Below are positions 1 to 7,421 of a DNA stretch of 64,000 nt, piece after piece (positions within the stretch are counted from its first letter, which is position 1; each line of letters opens with the position of its first letter). Location: positions 372,159 through 436,158 of the forward strand of contig JAMPAU010000001.1 in assembly GCA_023667045.1 (NCBI GenBank), written 5' to 3'. The DNA is from Ruminococcus flavefaciens. Lineage in GTDB: Bacteria > Bacillota > Clostridia > Oscillospirales > Ruminococcaceae. Position numbers and translations under genes: made by a program. The notes under the pieces were generated by a model. The model saw only the letters and a list, made by a program, of their open reading frames with translations. It did not search any database and was not told the origin of the DNA.

Positions 1-57
1 TAACGTATACACGAGTTCCAGTCGTGCGCCTTAGACCAGCTCAGCCACCTGTCCACC
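1..57 (-). tRNA. tRNA-Ser (anticodon GGA), 3' part cut off by window edge
   Basis: Read on the minus strand, the sequence starts with an acceptor strand GGTGGAC, a D-arm with GGCTGAG...GGTCTAAGG, and a five-base-pair anticodon stem (CACGA/TCGTG) closing the seven-base loop CTGGAAC. The anticodon is therefore GGA, which reads the serine codon UCC/UCU. The variable arm, T-arm and 3' acceptor strand lie beyond position 1. It sits 28 nt from a tRNA-Leu on the same strand, so the two probably belong to one tRNA cluster. Confidence 0.85.
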
Positions 58-84
58 TTATAATATTGTGCGGTAAAACCGCTT

Positions 85-169
85 TGGTGCGAGTAATGGG
101 ACTTGAACCCATACGTCCTTCGACACACGCCCCTCAAACGTGCCTGTCTGCCTATTCCAGCACACTCGC
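85..169 (-). tRNA. tRNA-Leu (anticodon GAG), CCA encoded
   Basis: A complete class II tRNA on the minus strand. The acceptor GCGAGTG pairs with TACTCGC, the anticodon stem CACGT/GCGTG encloses the loop TTGAGGG (anticodon GAG at 133-135), a long variable arm follows, and the T-arm contains GGGTTCAAGTCCC. The CCA tail is encoded at 85-87. It reads the leucine codons CUC/CUU. It lies upstream of the partial tRNA-Ser on the same strand and is transcribed divergently from spo0A. Confidence 0.95.
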
Positions 170-307
170 AAAGTACTTTTATATTATACACTGCAAATTT
201 CAAAATGTCAATAGTTTTGAGAGATATTTTTTTATTTTCATCATATCTGATAAATATTAATGCATTTACCGACAAAAAATTGCACACATTCACAAAAAAA
301 CGTCTGT

Positions 308-390
308 TATAATGCCGTGTGCTGATGGATTCGACACAATAACCCTGCACTCTGCATTGAAATTATTTCCCGACAGATATAAAATATAAT
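308..390 (+). promoter_or_regulatory. spo0A upstream region: candidate promoters and a 0A box
   Basis: The stretch 170-423 has no gene. It holds TATAAT at 308-313 with only a weak -35, and a second candidate, TTGAAA (357-362), 16 bp, TATAAA (379-384). Between them, TTCGACA at 330-336 is an exact copy of the Spo0A recognition box (TGTCGAA on the other strand), which suggests autoregulation. The promoter assignments are by eye. The 0A box is an exact seven-base match but could occur by chance. Confidence 0.5.
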
Positions 391-423
391 TGTAGGGATT
401 TACAGAAAAGGAGTATTATAAAA

Positions 424-1194
424 ATGGAAAATGATAAAATCAAAGTACTGATTGGCGACAATACAGCCGAAAACGGTATAAAACTCGCCTCAAAACTCAG
501 TGCAATGGGCTTATACGCCTACACACGCAAAAACGACGGCAGAGCGATTTTCAGCTCAATTGTAAAGGACAACCCAGACGTTGCCGTTATAAGTCTTTCT
601 GTTCCTGAGCTTGATATAATCAGCATCATGAAACAGTCCGGAAACGTCCTCACACAGCCACCGGCTTTTATAATCACGTCGGACGTAAAAAACAGCTTTA
701 TAGAACGACAGGTTATAGAAAACGGTGCGTCCTATTACATAGCAAAGCCCTTTGAGGCTGAAACTCTCTGCTCTATAATCAAGTCCGTTTCAAGAAAAAC
801 AGTATCGCCCGACTGTGCCGACATGGAAATAATCGTAACGGATATAATCCGCAAACTCGGCGTACCTGCTCATGTAAAGGGCTATCAGTACCTAAGAACA
901 GCGATTCTCAATGCAGTAAACGATATTTCCCTAATGAACTGCGTTACCAAACAGCTTTACCCCTCAGTCGCACGGCAGTATGGCACAACCTCATCAAGAG
1001 TAGAACGTGCTATACGCCATGCAATAGAAATAGCATGGGAAAGAGGCAGTACCGAAACACTAAGCTCTTTCTTCGGCTACTCAATAACTTGCTATCACGG
1101 CAGACCAACCAATTCAGAATTTATCGCACTCGTTACAGACAAGCTGAGATTACAGATAAAGACAGTTTCACCAACGAATACAGTTTATCAGTAA
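424..1194 (+). CDS. spo0A: Spo0A-family sporulation transcription factor with degenerate receiver
   Basis: A 256-residue two-domain protein. Residues 5-125 form a CheY-like receiver and about 135-250 the Spo0A effector domain, with the hallmark recognition-helix segment SRVERAIRHAIEIAW at 191-205. Spo0A is the DNA-binding master regulator of entry into sporulation, activated by phosphorylation of a receiver aspartate. Here that position is Ser57 (DPDVLVLD of Bacillus aligns with NPDVAVIS), and the second acidic-pocket residue is Asn13. Asp12 and the conserved Lys108 remain. It is therefore probably not activated by normal phosphotransfer. RBS AAGGAG lies at about 409. The gene is monocistronic, with a terminator after it. 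The family call is firm; the loss of phosphorylation is inferred from alignment by eye. Confidence 0.93.
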   Translation: MENDKIKVLIGDNTAENGIKLASKLSAMGLYAYTRKNDGRAIFSSIVKDNPDVAVISLSVPELDIISIMKQSGNVLTQPPAFIITSDVKNSFIERQVIENGASYYIAKPFEAETLCSIIKSVSRKTVSPDCADMEIIVTDIIRKLGVPAHVKGYQYLRTAILNAVNDISLMNCVTKQLYPSVARQYGTTSSRVERAIRHAIEIAWERGSTETLSSFFGYSITCYHGRPTNSEFIALVTDKLRLQIKTVSPTNTVYQ

Positions 1195-1274
1195 AAATCG
1201 AATATTAACCGGTCTTTTCAGTACAGCGGTGGACAAACGGCTACAGAAATATTTCCGGTCAGCATTGGATTATC

Positions 1275-1299
1275 AGCTTCTATGAAAGAAGCTTTTTTT
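1275..1299 (+). terminator. Intrinsic terminator of spo0A
   Basis: The hairpin AGCTTC/GAAGCT with a seven-base loop is followed by seven T residues, about 80 nt after the spo0A stop codon. Confidence 0.8.
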
Positions 1300-1390
1300 G
1301 TATATTTTATTTATGTAATATTTCCGGAAATAAATATATACAGGGCAGTATATGCACAAATATACGTCCGGTCCGGAAAAATATCTTTAT

Positions 1391-1418
1391 TCGGGTATAT
1401 CACGTACCCGATTTTTTT
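1391..1418 (+). terminator. Second hairpin plus T-run upstream of the ExbB-like operon
   Basis: The stem TCGGGTA (1391-1397) / TACCCGA (1405-1411) is followed by seven T residues. It lies in the 316-nt gap between spo0A and the next gene. It could end a short unannotated transcript that starts after 1300, or act as a backup terminator. No reading frame of note precedes it. A weak promoter candidate (TTGCAA near 1458, TTATCA about 16 bp on) follows it and would serve the next operon. Confidence 0.6.
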
Positions 1419-1510
1419 ATATCTGAATGCAGACAATGTGTTTTTTTGGTGAAATCTCTTGCAATCTGTCCGGAAATATGTTATCATGGAATACAAGGAG
1501 GTTTTCTGGA

Positions 1511-2032
1511 ATGCAAAATATCTTTTCAGTTATTTTTATGAATATATGGGGCTATGATATGATTATCTTCATAGTTGCCGTTTTTACCGGAATTATATAT
1601 TATTTTCTGAAAAAATCAGCGGACAGGCTCTACAAAAAAATGCACCTTACTGTTTTTGTGCCGGACAGCGATATTTCACAGCAAGAGGCAGTTTCCGATA
1701 TATCTGAACTGCGTGAGACAGACGTTGTAAATATGCGTAACCATACTGGCAGTCTCTATTCAGTTTTCGTCAATCTTACCGGAATATTTCCACTGCTTGG
1801 CATTCTCGGCACAGTCACTTCCCTGCTTAATCTTGTTGCCGATACTTCCAATATTACCGGAAACTTCTATGGTGCGTTGACCTCTACTTTCTGGGGGCTT
1901 ATTTTCGCTATAATATTCAAATTCCTTGACGGCATTATTTCCGCACGTATTGAGGACAACGAAAAAAGCGTTGCCCTGTACCTTGAACGCAACTCAAGGA
2001 CAGTCGCTGAAAAAGAAAAGGTACTTATATGA
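1511..2032 (+). CDS. MotA/TolQ/ExbB-like proton channel protein
   Basis: A 173-residue membrane protein with a hydrophobic segment at about 14-36 and a pair of segments near 85-140. The segment with TGIFPLLGILGTVTSLL and GALTSTFWGLIFAI matches the conserved pore helices of the ExbB/TolQ/MotA family, which conduct protons to drive a partner. The start is ATG 1511 because AAGGAGG lies just upstream at 1496-1502; the longer frame from 1427 lacks this. Its stop overlaps the start of the next gene by four bases (ATGA), so translation is coupled. It is the stator half of a small three-gene system. The driven component is unknown. Confidence 0.8.
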   Translation: MQNIFSVIFMNIWGYDMIIFIVAVFTGIIYYFLKKSADRLYKKMHLTVFVPDSDISQQEAVSDISELRETDVVNMRNHTGSLYSVFVNLTGIFPLLGILGTVTSLLNLVADTSNITGNFYGALTSTFWGLIFAIIFKFLDGIISARIEDNEKSVALYLERNSRTVAEKEKVLI

Positions 2033-2667
2033 AAAACAAAGGCATAGTTATTGAGCTTACCGCACTGCTGGACGTTATTCTTATAATGATGTTCTGGCTG
2101 ATGATGAATCTACAGGACAACAACGACAGCATACGTGCCGACGCTGACAGCAGGATTTCACAGGCAGAACAGCAGGTACAGACCGCTGAGGAAAAAGTCT
2201 CACAGGCTGAAAAACTCGCTGAAGATGCCGTCGCTGAAATGGAAAAACTACAGGCTGAACTTGAAAACGTCCGTGAACAAGCCGAAAAGGAAATTGCTGA
2301 ATCGTGGAAAGAGGCGGCAAGCATTAACGATAACGCCACCGCTAATCAGCTTGCACTTGACAGGTATGAGCATGGTATGCTTATAACAATAAATCTGTGC
2401 TACAGCGAATCCGGCGAAATACTTATATCGGACAGCAGTGAAACTCTCGCATACTCCGACATTGAACAGGAAAATATCTCTCAGTGCTTAATGTCTTCAT
2501 TTGAAAAGTTAAGTCTCGGACAGAATGATGTTATTCTCTGTGCTATGACCTACAACGGCAGTACGGCTCTATATAAGGACGTAAAGGCAGTCCGCACAGC
2601 TGTAAACGACGTGAAAGAACTTTACCCTAATCTGTACTGCACTTACATCAACACAAAGGAAAGGTGA
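2029..2667 (+). CDS. ExbD/TolR-like membrane protein with coiled coil
   Basis: 212 residues. A single N-terminal membrane segment, IELTALLDVILIMMFWLMM, carries an aspartate (about residue 15) in the place used by ExbD/TolR/MotB for proton transfer. It is followed by a long Ala/Glu/Gln-rich coiled coil (about 38-105) and a C-terminal globular part of about 100 residues. It overlaps the ExbB-like gene by four bases. The coiled coil is longer than in classical ExbD, so the protein may reach across the thick Gram-positive wall zone. The family call is by motif and context; the cargo or process is not evident. Confidence 0.7.
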   Translation: MKNKGIVIELTALLDVILIMMFWLMMNLQDNNDSIRADADSRISQAEQQVQTAEEKVSQAEKLAEDAVAEMEKLQAELENVREQAEKEIAESWKEAASINDNATANQLALDRYEHGMLITINLCYSESGEILISDSSETLAYSDIEQENISQCLMSSFEKLSLGQNDVILCAMTYNGSTALYKDVKAVRTAVNDVKELYPNLYCTYINTKER

Positions 2668-2673
2668 TTACTA

Positions 2674-3138
2674 ATGAGCAAAAAAAACAACGAAAAAGAG
2701 GAAAAGAAAAAAAGCAAAGTTCCGGCAGTGCTTATTGTGCTTCTGCTGATTATTGCATTGCTGATGATTATAGGAAGTCTTGGTTTCGGCGGTGGCGGAG
2801 GATTCGGTTTCGGCAACGGCAATGGCACTTCCGGAAACTCTGTATCAGAAAATGAAAATTCTGATTCTGTCTCAGAAAGTACAGACGAAACAGACAGCGG
2901 AAACTCCGAAACTGAAACAACAGAAATATCGCCGGAAAGCATAATATACATACAGGTGACTGTTTCGGGCGATACCTACCTTATGGACGGCAGTGAAACT
3001 ACTCTTGATAACCTCATAGAAACAGCTACCGGCGACAATATCGTTGTAAGAATCACAGACGACAATGCAGTTGCCGACACTATGGACAGCCTTATATCTG
3101 CCCTCAGTGAAAATAACATCTCCTATACAACTCCTTAA
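2674..3138 (+). CDS. Small membrane protein with ExbD/TolR-like C-terminal domain
   Basis: 154 residues. A lysine-rich N-terminus (residues 1-15) and a membrane helix at about 16-36 are followed by a Gly-rich stretch, a Ser/Glu/Thr-rich low-complexity linker (about 50-85) and a folded C-terminal region of about 65 residues. That region's pattern (IYIQVTVSGDTYLMDG, then VVRITDD...MDSLISAL) resembles the extracytoplasmic domain of ExbD/TolR. It starts six bases after the preceding gene with RBS AAAGGTG, so the three genes form one operon. The low-complexity linker suggests a tether on the outer face of the membrane. The resemblance is judged by eye. Confidence 0.6.
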   Translation: MSKKNNEKEEKKKSKVPAVLIVLLLIIALLMIIGSLGFGGGGGFGFGNGNGTSGNSVSENENSDSVSESTDETDSGNSETETTEISPESIIYIQVTVSGDTYLMDGSETTLDNLIETATGDNIVVRITDDNAVADTMDSLISALSENNISYTTP

Positions 3139-3156
3139 CTTATGGGAGAAAAATCA

Positions 3157-3558
3157 ATGAAACTTGACGGTATAGGGTTATTTGTAAATGATATGCCAAA
3201 AATGATTCGCTTTTACAGAGATGTTTTAGGCTTTGAGATAAAAGAAAATGAAGACGCTGTGAATGTCATGCTGGTAAAGGACGGAACTCTATTTATGCTT
3301 TATGGCAGAAAAAATTTTGAGAAGATGACCGGAAGAAAGTATGAATATATAAAAGGTTTCAATGGTCATCATGAGATTGCTCTATACGTTGATAAATTTG
3401 ATGAGGTTGATGAAAAGTACAGAGAAGTTATTGCCAAAGGTGCAGTATCAATCTTAGAGCCTACAACAGAACCTTGGGGACAAAGAACTTGCTATATTGC
3501 AGACCCAGAGGGAAATTTAATTGAAATAGGTTCTTTTAACAAACCTTTTGAACGATAA
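3157..3558 (+). CDS. VOC-fold (glyoxalase/bleomycin-resistance type) protein
   Basis: A 133-residue protein of the vicinal oxygen chelate superfamily: one N-terminal module (GLFVNDMPKMIRFYRDVLGF) and one C-terminal module ending GQRTCYIADPEGNLIEIG, with the usual metal-ligand acidic residue near the end. The start at 3157 is preferred because GGGAG lies seven bases upstream; the in-frame ATG at 3142 has no ribosome binding site. Family members include glyoxalases, dioxygenases and antibiotic-binding proteins, and the substrate cannot be told here. It lies 18 nt after the ExbD-like operon and may be cotranscribed. Confidence 0.8.
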   Translation: MKLDGIGLFVNDMPKMIRFYRDVLGFEIKENEDAVNVMLVKDGTLFMLYGRKNFEKMTGRKYEYIKGFNGHHEIALYVDKFDEVDEKYREVIAKGAVSILEPTTEPWGQRTCYIADPEGNLIEIGSFNKPFER

Positions 3559-3562
3559 AAAA

Positions 3563-3597
3563 AACGGACTTGCATAAAGTCCGTTATTTTTTTATAT
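3563..3597. terminator. Bidirectional terminator between converging genes
   Basis: A nine-base-pair stem, AACGGACTT (3563-3571) / AAGTCCGTT (3577-3585), is flanked by an A-run on the left and a T-run on the right. It can end both the plus-strand VOC transcript and the long minus-strand polyamine transcript, whose last gene stops at 3592. Confidence 0.85.
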
Positions 3598-4401
3598 TCC
3601 GTAAAATCTTCTGAAATTTTCAGACAGAATCATTCTGTTTTCCTGCTCTGTGAATCCATAGCTTAAAAATCTTTCAAGTTCTTCCTCATGGCTCCACATG
3701 GGGAAGTCAGACCCGAAGAAACAGTTTTCAACGCCGTACTTTTCTATCAGACAGCGGACATACTCCGGACGAAGAAATGCCATTGAACTGCTTATATCAA
3801 AGGTTACATTCTCCAAACCGGCGAGACATTCCTCAGCCTCCAACCACCTCTCATAACCGCCGAGATGTGCAGCTTGAATTTTAAGTTTCGGGAAATTCTT
3901 ATGTATATTAGCTATTTTCTTTGGTGCTGAATACTCGTAACGCCTGTCTCCGCAGTGAATAAGCAAAGGCATTACGTCCTCTATCATCTCGTAAATTTTA
4001 AAAGCCTCTGGAGAATCAGCGTCAAACTTCTGAAAGTCGGGGTGTAGCTTAACGCCGTGCAGACCAAGTTTTTTAATCTGATTTATGTCTCCCTCTATGT
4101 CTGCTGAATCGGGGTGAGTAGTTCCCAGACCGACAAAGCAGGGATTTTTCACACACTCACGTGCGATAAATTCATTTATAGAACTTATCTGATGTGGAGT
4201 TGTGGCGGTCGAGCAGACAAGATATTTTGATACGCCTATCTTTTCACCGCTCTCGATAAGCTTTTTACTCATGCCACAGCTTTCCATATGCAAATCATAG
4301 AATGCTCCGATATTGACGGTAGCGTTTTCGGCTATTTTTTCTGGAAAAATATGTGCATGAGCGTCAATTATTTCGTATTTGCTGTAAATTTCTGAATCCA
4401 T
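3592..4401 (-). CDS. Metal-dependent amidohydrolase (COG2159-like TIM barrel)
   Basis: 269 residues. The N-terminal DAHAHIFP gives the HxH metal-binding motif of the amidohydrolase superfamily. Further ligand-like residues lie in KLHPDFQ, LLIHCGD, AAHLGG and GSDFPM near the C-terminus. Relatives include decarboxylases and lactone or amide hydrolases; the substrate is not evident. RBS AGGAGG precedes the ATG. It lies 56 nt downstream of the carboxynorspermidine decarboxylase gene and is the last gene before the bidirectional terminator, so it may act on a polyamine-related compound, but that is context only. Confidence 0.8.
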   Translation of the reverse strand: MDSEIYSKYEIIDAHAHIFPEKIAENATVNIGAFYDLHMESCGMSKKLIESGEKIGVSKYLVCSTATTPHQISSINEFIARECVKNPCFVGLGTTHPDSADIEGDINQIKKLGLHGVKLHPDFQKFDADSPEAFKIYEMIEDVMPLLIHCGDRRYEYSAPKKIANIHKNFPKLKIQAAHLGGYERWLEAEECLAGLENVTFDISSSMAFLRPEYVRCLIEKYGVENCFFGSDFPMWSHEEELERFLSYGFTEQENRMILSENFRRFYGI

Positions 4402-4457
4402 AGTTTTTAAGCCTCCTAAGAGTTATTATAACCCTTTTTTTAATATTTGTCAATATA

Positions 4458-5579
4458 TCACAGACGTTCTCTGAAATCCTCATAGCCGAAGTCACGGAGA
4501 GTTTCAAATGTGCCGTCTGTTTTCAGAAGAAGTATTGACGGCAGTGCCATGCCGTTGAAAGTATTATTTTTAACCATAGAATATATAGCCATATCCTCAA
4601 AAACAAGCCTGTCGCCGATTTCAAGGGGGCTGTCAAAAGAGTACTCCCCTATCACGTCACCAGCGAGACACGTCTGTGAGCCGAGACGGTATGTATATTC
4701 TTTTTCACCGGAAAGTCCAGAATCTCTGAGGGGCGGACGGTAGGGCATTTCCAGTACGTCCGGCATATGACATGAAGCCGAGCAGTCAAGAATAGCTATC
4801 GGCATATCATTGTGAATGATGTCAAGGACTTCCGTGACAAGATAACCGGCATTGAGTGCCACTGCCTCACCCGGTTCTAAATATACATCAAGGTTATATC
4901 TTTTCTGCATACGTTTTATACATCTTTCAAGGCGTGGTATATCATAGTCCGGACGTGTAATATGATGTCCGCCCCCGAAATTCACCCACTGCATTTTTTG
5001 GAGTACGTCACCGAACTTTTCTTCCACAGCGTCAAGAGTTTTTTCGAGGTCGTCCGAGTTCTGTTCGCACAGCGTATGAAAATGCAGTCCGGACACGCCG
5101 TACAGATTATTAACGTCAAAATTCTGACGTGTAATGCCGAGACGTGACTTTGGTGAACATGGATCGTAAATCTCGTGACCCTCTTGTGTGGAGCATTCCG
5201 GATTTATTCGGAGACCTATTTTCTTGCCTGCTCCCAGTACTTTTTCACGGTACTTTTCAAGCTGACTGAAAGAATTAAATATAATATCGTCGCTGTATGA
5301 AATTATCTCGTCGATTTCACTTTCACGGTAGCCTGCACAAAAGACATGGTTTTCCTTGCCCATTTCCTCAAAACCTAACCGTGCTTCATAAAGTCCACTG
5401 CAAGCTGTACCGGAGAGGTACTCGCCTATCAGCGAATAAAGATGATAGCACGAAAAGGCTTTCTGTGCAAGCAGAATTTTACAGCCTGTGCGTTCCTGTA
5501 CACCTTTGAGTATTTCAAGATTATGTATTAGTTTTCCCTCGTCTATTACATAACAGGGAGTCTTTACTTTATCGAACAT
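4458..5579 (-). CDS. nspC: Carboxynorspermidine/carboxyspermidine decarboxylase
   Basis: 373 residues, the usual size for this fold III (alanine racemase-like) PLP decarboxylase. The PLP lysine is in LAQKAFSCYHLY (near residue 40). Also present are the GLHFHTLCEQ segment, the WVNFGGGHHITRPDYD motif, the glycine-rich phosphate site YLEPGEAV, and the ILDCSASCHMPD active-site loop. It decarboxylates carboxy(nor)spermidine to (nor)spermidine. Its partner synthase is encoded in the same transcription unit at 9101-10303, separated from it by inserted small genes. RBS GAGGTG. The name is strongly supported by motif pattern and by the partner gene. Confidence 0.92.
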   Translation of the reverse strand: MFDKVKTPCYVIDEGKLIHNLEILKGVQERTGCKILLAQKAFSCYHLYSLIGEYLSGTACSGLYEARLGFEEMGKENHVFCAGYRESEIDEIISYSDDIIFNSFSQLEKYREKVLGAGKKIGLRINPECSTQEGHEIYDPCSPKSRLGITRQNFDVNNLYGVSGLHFHTLCEQNSDDLEKTLDAVEEKFGDVLQKMQWVNFGGGHHITRPDYDIPRLERCIKRMQKRYNLDVYLEPGEAVALNAGYLVTEVLDIIHNDMPIAILDCSASCHMPDVLEMPYRPPLRDSGLSGEKEYTYRLGSQTCLAGDVIGEYSFDSPLEIGDRLVFEDMAIYSMVKNNTFNGMALPSILLLKTDGTFETLRDFGYEDFRERL

Positions 5580-5587
5580 TTTTCACC

Positions 5588-5809
5588 TCAGAATATTGAT
5601 TTTTTCTTGCCTTTGTCGTTTTTCGGGTAAGTACGCACACGGACAATATATTCTATATTTACAATGCTTTCGCTGTCCTTTTCGTCAATGCGTATAAAGC
5701 CGTCGCCGATTTCAAGCACCCGTGCAATAACCATTTGTTCGTTGTCCAGATAGATAACGCACTCTTCCTTGTCATCAACAAAACGCTGTAATGCTTCCTC
5801 AATTTTCAT
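5588..5809 (-). CDS. Sm-like small protein, tandem paralogue 1
   Basis: 73 residues. First of four neighbouring paralogues sharing the consensus KIE-ALQ-F-D-KEEC followed by a beta-rich segment RVLEIGDGFIRI...IVNIEYIVRV. The pattern of alternating hydrophobic strands resembles an SH3/Sm-type barrel such as in Hfq, but there is no exact Hfq motif. It ends with the same KKKSIF tail as its neighbour. RBS AGGAG lies before the ATG, with only eight bases to nspC. No function is known to me. Its tandem position inside the polyamine unit is the main clue, and it is probably accessory cargo. Confidence 0.7.
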   Translation of the reverse strand: MKIEEALQRFVDDKEECVIYLDNEQMVIARVLEIGDGFIRIDEKDSESIVNIEYIVRVRTYPKNDKGKKKSIF

Positions 5810-5821
5810 TAAAACTCCTCC

Positions 5822-6058
5822 TTAAAATATGGACTTCTTTTTGACTTTCAGCTTTTTTTCCTGCTCATGATAAACATAAACGCTGACGATATATTCAGTG
5901 TTTATGATTCTCTCAACAAGTCCGCCGTCTTCTTCAACACATACAAAACCGTCACCGATTTCAGTTATTCTGCCGTCAATGTCCTCGCCTTTTCTTAGTG
6001 TAAAAGTGCATTCTTCCTTGCTGTCAAGAAATTTCTGCAATGCGTTTTCAATTTTCAT
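5822..6058 (-). CDS. Sm-like small protein, tandem paralogue 2
   Basis: 78 residues. It aligns along its whole length with the 73-residue protein downstream: the same start (KIENALQKFLDSKEEC), the same core (RITEIGDGFVCV, IINTEYIVSV) and the same KKKSIF end. It differs mainly in a slightly longer loop between the last strands and a Lys-rich linker. RBS AGGAGG precedes the ATG. Spacing to the next paralogue is 12 nt. Function unknown; the fold suggestion (small beta barrel) is inference from the strand pattern. Confidence 0.7.
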   Translation of the reverse strand: MKIENALQKFLDSKEECTFTLRKGEDIDGRITEIGDGFVCVEEDGGLVERIINTEYIVSVYVYHEQEKKLKVKKKSIF

Positions 6059-6070
6059 AAAAATACCTCC

Positions 6071-6337
6071 TTATTCCGTAAAGAAAAAGTCATGGATAGC
6101 TCCGAATATGCCTTTTTTTTCAGAAATTTCCTTTACTTCATTTTTACCGGATTTTCTTTCAACCGGACGTACACTCACTATATAAGCAGTGTTTACAATA
6201 CTGTCAAAATAGTCAGTGCGTATAAAGCCGTCGCCGATTTCTGTAATTCTCGCAACAAACGTCTCCTTTGTTATAAGGTGTATTTCACACTTTTCCTTAT
6301 TATCAACAAAACGCTGTAATGCGTCCTCAATCTTCAT
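6071..6337 (-). CDS. Sm-like small protein, tandem paralogue 3
   Basis: 88 residues. The shared N-terminal helix KIEDALQRFVDNKEKC and core ARITEIGDGFIRT...IVNTAYIVSV place it in the same family as its two downstream neighbours. It carries an added C-terminal tail of about 25 residues ending GIFGAIHDFFFTE, which resembles the tail of the two-domain paralogue upstream (SIFEIIRDYFFR). That shared tail suggests a duplication order in which this gene and its upstream neighbour are closest. RBS is weaker (AGAGG). Confidence 0.7.
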   Translation of the reverse strand: MKIEDALQRFVDNKEKCEIHLITKETFVARITEIGDGFIRTDYFDSIVNTAYIVSVRPVERKSGKNEVKEISEKKGIFGAIHDFFFTE

Positions 6338-6354
6338 AAAAAATACCTCTTTAT

Positions 6355-6780
6355 TTATCTGAAAAAATAATCACGAATGATTTCAAATATGCTTTCCTCT
6401 TCAAGAATTTCCTGTTTATTCTTGTCAACAATGTGCATACGCACTATGTAAGCGGAATTTACAACAAACGGAGTACCAGAATAAAACCATATGAAACCGT
6501 CGCCAATTTCGGAAATTTCAGAGGTAAAAGTTTTCTTGTTTTTAAGATATACCTTGTATTTCGGCTTATCCAACAAAGAAGGCATACCCATTTTCAAGGC
6601 TGTGATTACCTCCAGTATATACGCCGTATTTATAATATTTTCGGAATGTCCGTCGCTGATATGGACAAATCCGTTTTTTACTTCAAGAATTTTTCCAGTA
6701 TAAAGTTTTCCCGTTATAAGCTTTATTTCGCATGGATTGCCTCCAACAAAACTGCTCCGTAATGTATCTTCAAATTTCAT
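6355..6780 (-). CDS. Two-domain Sm-like protein, tandem paralogue 4
   Basis: 141 residues containing two copies of the small barrel-like domain found in the three genes downstream. Domain 1 (1-65) has KILEVKNGFVHI...IINTAYILEV. Domain 2 (about 72-115) has SEISEIGDGFIWF...VVNSAYIVRM, followed by the tail SIFEIIRDYFFR. The second copy lacks the N-terminal helix. It is best explained by fusion of two tandem copies. It stands between the single-domain array and the next paralogous family. Function unknown. Confidence 0.7.
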   Translation of the reverse strand: MKFEDTLRSSFVGGNPCEIKLITGKLYTGKILEVKNGFVHISDGHSENIINTAYILEVITALKMGMPSLLDKPKYKVYLKNKKTFTSEISEIGDGFIWFYSGTPFVVNSAYIVRMHIVDKNKQEILEEESIFEIIRDYFFR

Positions 6781-6792
6781 TCAAAACCTCCC

Positions 6793-7407
6793 TTAACAGT
6801 ATCGGAGATACTGCATATTCTTGTATTCATAGTCTGGGACTTTCCTAAAAAACATCTTTTCTCTGTACTTTGACTTATCACAGTTAATGAAATTCACAAC
6901 ATACATCACATAATACCACTCCTCGTCAAGTGTGATGTGCCGTTCATTGTAAATGATTCTGCCGTACTCGTCCGGTTTAAGATTAAAAGCCGTTTCGTTT
7001 ATGATGTCGTTGTAGCAGAACGGCGAATTATCATTCAAAAAGTCCTCATTATGACCATAGCGTTTGAAAGCGTTATATCTTGTAAAATATCTGTCATCAC
7101 AGAATCTTATTTTATAAGTATCGCCGACCTTGATTATACGGTTATTTTGGAGAAGTTTTATATAATTATAAACGGGGTCTAATTTATCAGCGTTAAATAT
7201 TTCCTCTCCGTACTCTTCAAAAACCGGATTATATTTTTTTATTCCGTCGGTATTCTGAAACATTCCTACTCCTTGATAAAGCACTTCACAGTCCGGAACT
7301 TTTTCAATCTTTATCGGTGCAAACTTTATAGCATTTCTTGCGTTGGCGTAGTTGGCATAACGGACGTTTTTATAATAAGTCAAGGAAATATGCTGTATAA
7401 AAAGCAT
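6793..7407 (-). CDS. Unknown protein, tandem family with KNMQYLRYC tail, copy 1
   Basis: 204 residues. It belongs to a three-member tandem family: all begin MLF(I/V)Q, continue KNVRYA-YANARNAIKF-P-KIE, carry a central PDCEVLYQ-like segment and DEYGRI(I/M)YN, and end KMFF(R/K)KV(P)DYEYKNMQYL(R/K)YC. The middle third varies most. The start is ATG 7407 because AAAGGA sits upstream; the ATG-less extension to 7428 would overlap the preceding stop. No catalytic motif, signal peptide or membrane segment is visible. High divergence in the middle with fixed ends is typical of specificity-variable cargo, but the function is not known. Confidence 0.7.
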   Translation of the reverse strand: MLFIQHISLTYYKNVRYANYANARNAIKFAPIKIEKVPDCEVLYQGVGMFQNTDGIKKYNPVFEEYGEEIFNADKLDPVYNYIKLLQNNRIIKVGDTYKIRFCDDRYFTRYNAFKRYGHNEDFLNDNSPFCYNDIINETAFNLKPDEYGRIIYNERHITLDEEWYYVMYVVNFINCDKSKYREKMFFRKVPDYEYKNMQYLRYC

Positions 7408-7421
7408 TAAAGCACGTCCTT

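Noticed and set aside
1427..1510. Longer N-terminus for the ExbB-like protein
   Set aside because: The extension has no ribosome binding site and is not hydrophobic in the family pattern, while AAGGAGG fixes the start at 1511.
1511..3138. Zorya (ZorAB) anti-phage system
   Set aside because: The stator-like proteins are small and no ZorC, ZorD or ZorE helicase/nuclease gene is adjacent; the next gene is a VOC protein.
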